Shown here: one piece after another, positions 1-5,196 of the stretch
Numbering within the stretch: position 1 is the stretch's first letter
Layout of the letters: the number at the start of each line of letters is the position of its first letter
Source: Acidobacteriaceae bacterium
Lineage (GTDB): Bacteria; Acidobacteriota; Terriglobia; Bryobacterales; Bryobacteraceae
Direction: 5' to 3'
Length of the DNA stretch: 9,166 nucleotides
NCBI GenBank assembly: GCA_019239585.1
Contig: JAFAZU010000494.1
Location: forward strand, 1-9,166
The notes under the pieces: model-generated
Told to the model about the DNA's origin: nothing
Databases searched by the model: none
The model's input: the letters and a program-made list of their open reading frames with translations, nothing else
Program-made: the position numbers and the translations under genes

Positions 1-204
1 GGCGGGGGTATGCGCAGCGGAGGTGGAAGCGGTGACCTCTTAACGGGCATGGTAATAGGTGACTTGCTCAGCAGAGGAGGGCGCTCATCAGGCGGAGTCT
101 GGGGCAGCGGCGGAGGGTTTGGCAGTGATTCCGGCGGCAGCGGAGGCTTTGGCGGGTTTGGCGGCGGAGATTTCGGCGGAGGCGGCGCGAGCAGCGACTG
201 GTAA
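1..204 (+). CDS. C-terminal tail of a TPM-domain (YgcG-like) membrane protein, partial
   Basis: The gene enters from the left edge already in frame; about 67 residues and the TAA stop (202-204) are visible. The visible part is almost entirely low-complexity glycine/serine, with GGFGGFGGGDFGGGG near the end and the terminus GGGGASSDW. TPM-domain proteins (formerly DUF477, YgcG-like) usually have a signal peptide, a TPM domain, a transmembrane helix and a Gly/Ser-rich tail ending in GGGGASxxW, often encoded next to LemA. LemA lies two genes downstream here, which supports this call. The TPM domain itself is outside the window, so the assignment rests on the tail plus context. The ATG at position 10 is internal, not a start. 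Any other Gly-rich surface protein would be the alternative. Confidence 0.72.
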   Translation, partial: GGGMRSGGGSGDLLTGMVIGDLLSRGGRSSGGVWGSGGGFGSDSGGSGGFGGFGGGDFGGGGASSDW

Positions 205-207
205 TCG

Positions 208-933
208 ATGGAGAAACAGGATGTGGAGCAGAAACTTTCCGAGCTGGTTCAGCGCCTGCAAAGCGCTTTGGGAGCACGACTGGTCTCGGTGGTACTGTAC
301 GGCTCCGCTACATGGGGAGACTGGCAGGAGGACACGTCAGACCTGAATGTGCTTTGTGTACTCCATCAACTTTCGGCTGATGAATTAGGGGCTTGCCAGC
401 CAATTTTTAATTGGTGGAAAGAGGATGGCAATCTGCCGCCCTTGCTTTTGACAAGGGAAGAAGTTCAAACATCAACTGATTGCTTTCCGATGGAATTCTC
501 TGATATGCGGGAACACCGAAGGGTGCTTTACGGCATTGACATTGTTGACGGTCTGGAAATTGATAGATCTTTCTATCGCGCACGGGTTGAGTATGAACTG
601 AGGGCCAAACACATCCGTTTACGGCAGAAAGCGGCAGATGTCCTGCCAGCGCCCGATAAGCTTTTAAGATTGTTGACAGATTCGCTATCAACGTTTTGCG
701 TTCTCGGACGGCATGCGTTGATTCTGAGCGGACAGGAAGCACGTTTTAAGAAAGCTGAGATTCTCCTGGCGCTGGAGCGCGTAATGGGTAGGCAACTGCA
801 AGGCAGCAACGAGATACTGGCCATTCGCTCGGCAGCGAAACAGCTTTCCGCTGCGAACATCAAAGAGCTGTTTGAAAGATACTTAGAAGAGATGGGATCG
901 CTGGTGCGGTTTGTGGATGCATTGGACAAATAA
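208..933 (+). CDS. Nucleotidyltransferase-fold protein with altered active-site motif
   Basis: A 241-residue soluble protein. Residues about 25-52 carry the first half of the nucleotidyltransferase fold: hydrophobic strand VSVVLYGS (G32-S33), then SDLNVLCVL at residues 44-52. The family signature is GS-x(9-13)-D-h-[DE]. Here the first Asp is present (D45) but the second carboxylate position is Asn (N47). E96 or D99, in MEFSDMREHRRVLYG, could supply the third metal ligand. Residues about 125-241 look all-helical, as in the C-terminal domains of aminoglycoside nucleotidyltransferases and MNT/HEPN-like proteins. The ATG follows the upstream TAA by 3 bases, with no clear Shine-Dalgarno, so translation is probably coupled. 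I infer an operon TPM protein-this gene-LemA. Substrate unknown; it may bind nucleotides without catalysing transfer. Confidence 0.75.
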   Translation: MEKQDVEQKLSELVQRLQSALGARLVSVVLYGSATWGDWQEDTSDLNVLCVLHQLSADELGACQPIFNWWKEDGNLPPLLLTREEVQTSTDCFPMEFSDMREHRRVLYGIDIVDGLEIDRSFYRARVEYELRAKHIRLRQKAADVLPAPDKLLRLLTDSLSTFCVLGRHALILSGQEARFKKAEILLALERVMGRQLQGSNEILAIRSAAKQLSAANIKELFERYLEEMGSLVRFVDALDK

Positions 934-958
934 ATAAGATTTAGGAGAGGCGAGCGAT

Positions 959-1525
959 ATGAAGGGTGGATTACTCATAGTCGGAATTGTTGTAATTGTG
1001 GCTTTGGTTTTTAGCGGTCAGTTAATGGGGTCTCGCAACCAGCTTGTCACCGAAAAGAACGATATAGACGCCCGATGGGCGCAGGTGGAAAATAGCATGA
1101 AGCGGCGAGCCGATCTGATTCCGAATCTGGTGGAAACTGTGAAGGGTTACGCCAAACAGGAACAAACTGTGATCGGTGAAGTGGCAAACGCGCGGGCGGC
1201 ACTACTGGGAGCGCGTACAAAGGACGATGCCATTAACGCCAACAATCAACTCAGCGGCGCTTTGGGGCGGCTGCTGGTGTTAACCGAGAACTATCCGCAA
1301 CTAAAGTCGAACGAGAATTTCCTGCGTTTGCAAGATGAGCTGGCAGGCACGGAAAACCGCATCGCCGTGGACCGGCGCGATTATAACGAGGCCATTAAAA
1401 AATACAACACGGATGTGCAGCTTTTTCCTCGCAACATCGCAGCCGCCATCTTCGGCTTTCATCCTGATAATGCTTACTTCAAGATCACGGAAGAGGAGAA
1501 AAAGGTTCCGCAGGTCAAGTTTTAA
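959..1525 (+). CDS. lemA: LemA family protein
   Basis: A 188-residue protein with an N-terminal transmembrane segment (about residues 4-22) and then the helical LemA core. Key motifs are NQLVTEKNDIDARWAQVEN (about 27-45), the highly conserved KRRADLIPNLVETVKGYAKQE (about 48-68), and a later segment around LTENYPQLKSNENFLRLQDE, followed by ENRIAVDRRDYNEAIKKYN. The length matches the usual 180-200 residues. A good Shine-Dalgarno (AGGAGAGG, 943-950) sits 8 bases before the ATG, 25 bases after the nucleotidyltransferase stop. LemA proteins are thought to sit with a short N-terminal anchor and a large soluble helical domain; their biochemical function is poorly known. They are commonly encoded beside TPM-domain proteins, consistent with the gene two places upstream. 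Here LemA is last rather than first in the cluster. Confidence 0.95.
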   Translation: MKGGLLIVGIVVIVALVFSGQLMGSRNQLVTEKNDIDARWAQVENSMKRRADLIPNLVETVKGYAKQEQTVIGEVANARAALLGARTKDDAINANNQLSGALGRLLVLTENYPQLKSNENFLRLQDELAGTENRIAVDRRDYNEAIKKYNTDVQLFPRNIAAAIFGFHPDNAYFKITEEEKKVPQVKF

Positions 1526-1528
1526 CGC

Positions 1529-2056
1529 CTATTCTTCCGCAGACTCGTTTACATCGGCTATGTCCTGCTTATAGCGGCGCAGGACTGTAAGTGAATTGGA
1601 ACTGCTGAATCCAGCAAGGCGAAGCCTGCGATAAACAGTTGCCAAAGTTTTTTCCTCTTGCAGCATGGCTCTCAAGTCTCTGCCGCGATACTTACGATCC
1701 AAATACTGTTGAATTAACTGCAATTCATCTACATCCTTGAAAGTTTTGCCGATAGCATCTTCGGCCACCTCCGGAGCGACTCGCCTGGCCCGTAGATCGC
1801 GAAGCACGCGAAAACGGCCGTGTCCCTGATTCTGTAATCGGGCTGAAGCAAACGCTTCTGAAAACTTCCGGTCATTGGTGAGACCGTATTCGCGCAGCTT
1901 CGCCAGCGTTTGTGTCACGTCGGCCGGCGAACTGGCTCTACGGCCCAGTTTCGTCTTCAATTCGGAGACAGAGTGGGGACGTCGAGCCAGGACTCGCAGG
2001 GCATAATCCCATAATCCGTTTACATCTAATTTCGCGGGCTCCTTGCGAGTGGCCAT
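1529..2056 (-). CDS. recX: Regulatory protein RecX
   Basis: RecX binds RecA filaments and modulates recombination and the SOS response. The 175-residue protein starting MATRKEP has the expected three-helix repeats: LWDYALRVLARRPHSVSEL (about 15-33) with KLGRR after it, then YGLTNDRKFSEAFASARL (57-74), GHGRFRVLRDLRARRVAPE (78-96), and C-terminal TVYRRLRLAGFSSS (about 140-153). I chose the ATG at 2056 because the frame stays open to 2245 only by running through the divergent YtxH gene, with no RecX-like residues there. No Shine-Dalgarno is evident. The gene is not next to recA in this window. It converges on lemA with 3 bases between stop codons. Confidence 0.9.
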   Translation of the reverse strand: MATRKEPAKLDVNGLWDYALRVLARRPHSVSELKTKLGRRASSPADVTQTLAKLREYGLTNDRKFSEAFASARLQNQGHGRFRVLRDLRARRVAPEVAEDAIGKTFKDVDELQLIQQYLDRKYRGRDLRAMLQEEKTLATVYRRLRLAGFSSSNSLTVLRRYKQDIADVNESAEE

Positions 2057-2075
2057 AGGACTGAAACGTTTGCTA

Positions 2076-2101
2076 CTGTACCATGCTCTACAGATTGTAG
2101 A
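2076..2101. promoter_or_regulatory. Inverted repeats in the recX/ytxH divergent promoter region
   Basis: The 92-base gap between the divergent recX and YtxH genes contains two overlapping dyads. One is TCTACA-GAT-TGTAGA (2087-2101, perfect). The other is CTGTA-N8-TACAG (2076-2080 with 2089-2093). The second resembles an E. coli-type LexA half-site pair, but the E. coli box has a 6-base gap between these pentamers, so the spacing is 2 bases too long. recX is often SOS-regulated, which makes an operator here plausible but not shown. No convincing -35/-10 pair stands out on either strand. Confidence 0.3.
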
Positions 2102-2148
2102 CTGCAAATACAGAGGACTTTTAAGGTCTAACAGCAAAGGAGAGTGAC

Positions 2149-2514
2149 ATGGAGGAAAGAAGCGGCTTCGGCTATTTCTTATTAGGGCTTGGTATCGGTG
2201 TGGCGGCAGGCATACTTTGGGCGCCACGCACCGGTGAGGAGACACGCCAACTGATTGCCGACAAGGCTGGCGAGGGTGCTGATTACCTTAAGAATCGGGC
2301 GCAAGAAGGCAGTGAATATGTACGTCAGCGGACGGATGATCTGAAACAATCGGCTGCAGATCTGTATGAGAAGGGCCGGACCACCGTGGCTCAACAAAAA
2401 GACACATTGAATGCGGCAGTAGAAGCTGGCAAGCAGGCATATCGGGATGCTTTGAGCGACGTGAAAGCGACCCCGACACCCGCGCCTACAAACACACCGG
2501 CAGGAAATGCATAG
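2149..2514 (+). CDS. YtxH domain-containing protein
   Basis: A 121-residue protein. Residues about 7-26 form a Gly-rich transmembrane helix (GFGYFLLGLGIGVAAGILW), immediately followed by APRTGEETRQ, the hallmark APxsGxExR motif of YtxH. The rest (about 36-105) is charged, Ala/Gln/Lys-rich amphipathic helix likely to be coiled coil, with a Pro/Thr-rich tail (TPTPAPTNTPAGNA). A strong Shine-Dalgarno (AAAGGAGAG, 2136-2144) lies 4 bases before the ATG. YtxH proteins are small membrane-anchored proteins linked in Bacillus to the general stress regulon; their molecular role is unclear. The next gene, 35 bases downstream on the same strand, also encodes an anchored coiled-coil protein, so the two probably act at the same membrane site. 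Confidence 0.9.
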   Translation: MEERSGFGYFLLGLGIGVAAGILWAPRTGEETRQLIADKAGEGADYLKNRAQEGSEYVRQRTDDLKQSAADLYEKGRTTVAQQKDTLNAAVEAGKQAYRDALSDVKATPTPAPTNTPAGNA

Positions 2515-2518
2515 TTAG

Positions 2519-2536
2519 TTTTGAGCTGAATCAAAA
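2519..2536 (+). other. Small AT-rich hairpin before the coiled-coil gene
   Basis: TTTTGA-GCTGAA-TCAAAA is a perfect 6-bp dyad just after the YtxH stop. It overlaps a possible alternative hairpin AAAAG-TAG-CTTTT (2533-2545). The next ATG (2550) lacks a recognisable Shine-Dalgarno. The structure could modulate read-through or translation, but a stem this weak and AT-rich may be chance. Confidence 0.2.
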
Positions 2537-2549
2537 GTAGCTTTTCAAA

Positions 2550-3080
2550 ATGGACCAGCAAACACTTCTGACGATCTTTGTGGCGTTAGCTGCCCTAGCT
2601 ATGCTGACTCAGGCAGCGATGCTTGTAGGATTGCTTCTGGTGGCGCGTAAACTTCAGCAAAAGATTATGCCGCTGCTTGGTCCTACACAGAATATTCTGG
2701 AGACCTCCAAGCGCATGATCGGCAACGTAGAAGGTCGTGTTGACCGAATTGGCGCTTCGGTGGAAAACCATATCGATAAGATCGGAAATTCGAGTAGCGC
2801 CATTTTGGATACGACCAAACAGCAGCTCGTCAAAGTTGACGGACTGCTGAGTGATGCGACGAATCGGGCAAAGTCTCAAATGGACCGGGCCGAGATGGTT
2901 CTGGATGACACCGTGACACGTGTTCATCAGACGGTATCTACGGTGCAATCCGGAGTGCTTCGCCCGGTTCGCGAGGTCCAAGGCTTGTTTGCCGGAGTCA
3001 AGGGCGCTTTGTCCTATCTCAGTAAGTCTGGCCGCCCTACTGTTGATCACGCTACTTCTGATGAAGAAATGTTTATCTAG
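2550..3080 (+). CDS. Small membrane-anchored coiled-coil protein (DUF948-like)
   Basis: A 176-residue protein with one N-terminal transmembrane helix (about residues 7-32, LTIFVALAALAMLTQAAMLV and onward). A long polar helical region follows (about 35-150), with repeated spacing of hydrophobics in SKRMIGNVEGRVDRIGASVENHIDKIG, as in DUF948 or methyl-accepting-like coiled coils. The end is SDEEMFI, a short acidic/aromatic tail I associate from memory with acidobacterial homologues found beside YtxH genes. No enzyme motif is present. It likely forms a membrane-tethered filamentous or scaffold partner of the YtxH protein encoded 35 bases upstream. No clear Shine-Dalgarno precedes the ATG. Function unknown. 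Confidence 0.75.
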   Translation: MDQQTLLTIFVALAALAMLTQAAMLVGLLLVARKLQQKIMPLLGPTQNILETSKRMIGNVEGRVDRIGASVENHIDKIGNSSSAILDTTKQQLVKVDGLLSDATNRAKSQMDRAEMVLDDTVTRVHQTVSTVQSGVLRPVREVQGLFAGVKGALSYLSKSGRPTVDHATSDEEMFI

Positions 3081-3081
3081 C

Positions 3082-3531
3082 TCAGGCACTGTTACCTCGA
3101 CGTGACAGCCTGCGAGATAGGAGCGCGGCGCTCGGGACAACGATCGCAATCAGCAGTCCTGACGCTGCAGGAACCACAACAAATACGAAGGCGGTCTTTA
3201 TTCTAGGAGGTCCCAAAGCAACCTCTCCGTAGATGGCCAAAGAGCCCAGTGCGAGAACCAACATGATGCTATAGAGCGTCGCTTGGGTGAGAACCCGCCA
3301 ATGCTTCGAAACCAAGTAGGCCCAGACGAGAGCTGCGAATGGAGAGAGCACCCAGAATACAAAAAGTACCAGCAAGACCAGGATTTTGGAATTATTACGA
3401 CGACCTGCGTAGAGCATCAAACCGACTGAGCCCACAGCAGCGGTTAGTACCGCAATCAAAGCCGCTTTACGTAAGAGGCTGAGGGAACTATCTTCGGACC
3501 TTCCCCGGCTCATTTTAGAGGTCATCATCAC
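3082..3531 (-). CDS. Hypothetical four-helix membrane protein
   Basis: About 149 residues with four hydrophobic segments: roughly 23-41, 50-74, 82-101 and 112-138. The basic N-terminus (KMSRGRSEDSS) and C-terminus (SRRLSRRGNSA) both suggest cytoplasmic ends. The candidate GTG start (3531) overlaps the upstream hydrolase TGA as GTGA; ATG codons at 3528 and 3525 follow at once, so the exact start is uncertain by one or two residues. No strong Shine-Dalgarno is visible, which fits translational coupling. The stop lies 1 base from the convergent coiled-coil gene's stop. I do not recognise a family; the overlap suggests it works with, or is co-produced with, the hydrolase. Confidence 0.65.
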   Translation of the reverse strand: MMMTSKMSRGRSEDSSLSLLRKAALIAVLTAAVGSVGLMLYAGRRNNSKILVLLVLFVFWVLSPFAALVWAYLVSKHWRVLTQATLYSIMLVLALGSLAIYGEVALGPPRIKTAFVFVVVPAASGLLIAIVVPSAALLSRRLSRRGNSA

Positions 3532-4700
3532 GACACCAATTGGATTTCGGGGTAGAACGGAGAGGAAAAATTGAGGGGCGAAATGCCCTTCCCCTTGAGG
3601 TACGCGTCGAAAAGGCTATGTACGCAGTAGGCTGTTACGGCAAGCTGGCGACGTCCATCGATGCCGATAACACCGAATGCACGAAGAGTCCGCATTACGA
3701 TATGGCTCTTCAACAAGGCTCCGTCATCGCTGAAGAGAAAATGGTTTGCGCCACGAATCACGGCCTTTAGCTTTCCATCGGGAGGTAGACGACGGTAAAC
3801 CGATTGGATGTCGGCCTGAATTTGAAGGCTCTCCGGGTCAGTCTCTTTACTGTGGTCGGCCATAAGGAATAGGAACGGCTTGCTGATGCCGGTCTGGATG
3901 ACGCTGCCGTGTAGAGAACCGTCTATATCGATCCCTGCCTTGCAGCGGGAGTCCTGAGAGCAGAATTGTGCAGCAGTCGCACCGCCAAAAGAGTGGCCCA
4001 ATACGCCTACGTGCGTCAGGTCAAGTCGACCTGTGAACTTGCCCGAGGTGTTCAACCGCTTTAACTGATCGAGAACGAAACCGACGTCGGCGGTCCACTT
4101 CATTACCAGTTTGTTGGCGCAAGCTTCCTGGTCTTGGCGACCCAAACAGAGTTCCGGGTTATTCTCCGGCGTTCTTTTGACGACCCGGCCGTCAGGAAAA
4201 ACGACGACATTTGTGCGATAGGGAACATCGAAGCCCACGACGACGTAACCGTGACTGGCCAAGTCCTCAGCAAGTGTCGAGTAATTCCACACCTCAGCAG
4301 AAGCGCCCGCCCTTATCATGACCACGGGGTAGGATTGCTGTTGTGGTGACACATCGGGTTCATGATAGCTATGCCCATAAACCTTTGACAGATCTCGCGT
4401 CAAAAATTGGCTAATCAGCGTGCCGCGATCGCGTTCAACTGCCGCTCGCAGTGGAGGGGGCAGGTAGTCGTCCCTTGTTGGGACGGAGCGCCCCACCGCT
4501 GCCGGATACCAGATCCAAATAACGATCTCCCGTCGATCTTCATCCATCGACGCCGTAACCAAGCGACCAACAACGAACGGGCCGGTCGGAACCGGGAGAT
4601 CCAGGGGTGTGTTGTGTTCCACCCAAAGGACAGTCAGCAAGGCCAAGAACAGAACACCACCAAGCATCCCTGCCTTTGAAATTCTCGACAGCCAACGCAT
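3528..4700 (-). CDS. Membrane-anchored alpha/beta hydrolase, PAF-acetylhydrolase-like
   Basis: A 390-residue protein with an N-terminal hydrophobic segment (about 11-27), a signal anchor or uncleaved signal peptide, so the enzyme probably faces the periplasm. The alpha/beta-hydrolase core shows IWIWYPA (61-67), YPVVMIRAGASAEVWNY (about 124-140, oxyanion-hole strand/loop), and the nucleophile elbow GHSFGG (235-240, Ser237). An acidic residue lies in GIDIDGS (D258 or D260), and His320 in RGANHFLFSDD completes the likely triad. The C-terminal GIDGRR...FDAYLKG is typical of the PAF-acetylhydrolase/dienelactone-hydrolase-like group. Reaction class: ester or lactone hydrolysis; substrate unknown. 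Shine-Dalgarno AAGGAGG (complement of 4710-4716) lies 9 bases before the ATG. Divergent from the permease-phosphatase gene; first of a two-gene unit. Confidence 0.85.
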   Translation of the reverse strand: MRWLSRISKAGMLGGVLFLALLTVLWVEHNTPLDLPVPTGPFVVGRLVTASMDEDRREIVIWIWYPAAVGRSVPTRDDYLPPPLRAAVERDRGTLISQFLTRDLSKVYGHSYHEPDVSPQQQSYPVVMIRAGASAEVWNYSTLAEDLASHGYVVVGFDVPYRTNVVVFPDGRVVKRTPENNPELCLGRQDQEACANKLVMKWTADVGFVLDQLKRLNTSGKFTGRLDLTHVGVLGHSFGGATAAQFCSQDSRCKAGIDIDGSLHGSVIQTGISKPFLFLMADHSKETDPESLQIQADIQSVYRRLPPDGKLKAVIRGANHFLFSDDGALLKSHIVMRTLRAFGVIGIDGRRQLAVTAYCVHSLFDAYLKGKGISPLNFSSPFYPEIQLVS

Positions 4701-4716
4701 TAATACAAGCCTCCTT

Positions 4717-4749
4717 ACTTTGCAATAAAAAGCACTTTGTATAAAATAC
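4717..4749. promoter_or_regulatory. Divergent promoter/operator region between hydrolase and permease-phosphatase
   Basis: The region has a direct repeat, ACTTTGCAATAAAA (4717-4730) and ACTTTGTATAAAA (4734-4746), offset by 17 bases. A perfect dyad GTAT-AAA-ATAC (4739-4749) overlaps the second copy. For the plus strand, TTTGCA (4719-4724), 17 bases, then TAAAAT (4742-4747) is a reasonable -35/-10 pair pointing at the permease gene. The dyad would cover the -10, as a repressor operator does. ADOP genes in acidobacteria are often near PadR-type regulators, but no regulator gene is in this window, so any PadR link is speculation. Confidence 0.4.
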
Positions 4750-4834
4750 CATGCTTTAACAGCGAAGAGCAGACACGTTGCCGTTTAGAGAACCAAAACG
4801 CTCTTCCGTACCAGCACGTTATGATTTTTCACAG

Positions 4835-5146
4835 ATGTTTTCGCTGATCTCGTATAGTTGGCGCTCCTGGAAGAACGCCAAGGGGCTGGCATCGCTGGCG
4901 ATTGTAGCGCTTGCTGTCGGCATCGGTTGCGCTACCGCAATCTTTACCGTTATTAATACTGTGCTGATCAAGCCTTTGCCGTACAGCCACGGCGAGCGCT
5001 GGGTTGCGTTGTTTGGAGGCAGCACCATCGGCGCTGAACGCGATCGGTACTCTGCGCTTTCTCTTGCCGATCTGCTCGATTACCAGCAGCGCACGCGCAG
5101 TTTCGATGTATTCGGCTGGTACACGGTTTTAGTGATTTCAATCTAA
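4835..5146 (+). CDS. N-terminal fragment of the ADOP permease-phosphatase (frame broken)
   Basis: This frame carries the amino end of the duplicated permease. It starts MFSLISYSWRSWKNAKGLAS, has the first transmembrane helix (SLAIVALAVGIGCATAIFTV), and then NTVLIKPLPY, the standard start of the MacB-like periplasmic domain. It continues through LADLLDYQQRTRSFDVFGWY, also typical of ADOP proteins. The frame then ends in VLVISI and a TAA (5144-5146). I prefer the ATG at 4835, because ADOP proteins begin with a short amphipathic stretch before helix 1. An in-frame TTG at 4778 would add 19 residues that look unlike the family, although neither start has a clear Shine-Dalgarno. The protein logically continues in the frame of the next entry. 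Confidence 0.75.
   Translation: MFSLISYSWRSWKNAKGLASLAIVALAVGIGCATAIFTVINTVLIKPLPYSHGERWVALFGGSTIGAERDRYSALSLADLLDYQQRTRSFDVFGWYTVLVISI
5125..5131 (+). other. Single-base frame break at a T4 run
   Basis: The upstream frame reads ...FGWYTV up to the TTTT run (5127-5130). The other frame resumes with SDFNLTSPGQPQHIDGV directly after it (from 5131). Adding one T gives FGWYTVFSDFNLTSPG, a seamless ADOP sequence with no residue lost. The sequence G-GTT-TTA is not an X-XXY-YYZ slippery heptamer, and T4 is too short for usual transcriptional slippage. A 1-base deletion or homopolymer base-call error is the simplest reading. Confidence 0.85.
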
Positions 5147-5196
5147 CCTCACCGGGTCAGCCGCAGCACATCGACGGTGTTCAGGTCACGCCCTCC

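Noticed and set aside
10..346. Alternative open frames in the Gly-rich repeat region
   Set aside because: The repetitive GGN codons leave several frames open; only the frame ending GGGGASSDW matches a known protein-tail type and abuts the next gene properly.
2057..2245. N-terminal extension of the recX frame up to 2245
   Set aside because: It would overlap the well-supported YtxH gene on the other strand by almost 100 bases, and the residues show no RecX similarity; MATRKEP at 2056 is the natural start.
2595..3149. 184-residue open frame on the minus strand opposite the coiled-coil gene
   Set aside because: Shadow frame: no family resemblance, and the plus-strand frame has a clear anchor, coiled coil and a conserved-looking tail.
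4778..4834. TTG start at 4778 for the permease
   Set aside because: The extra 19 residues do not resemble ADOP N-termini and no clear Shine-Dalgarno precedes it; the ATG at 4835 gives the family-typical beginning. Not fully excluded.
5125..5146. Programmed -1 ribosomal frameshift joining the two permease frames
   Set aside because: There is no X-XXY-YYZ heptamer and I see no strong stem downstream; a missing T in a T-run explains the junction exactly.
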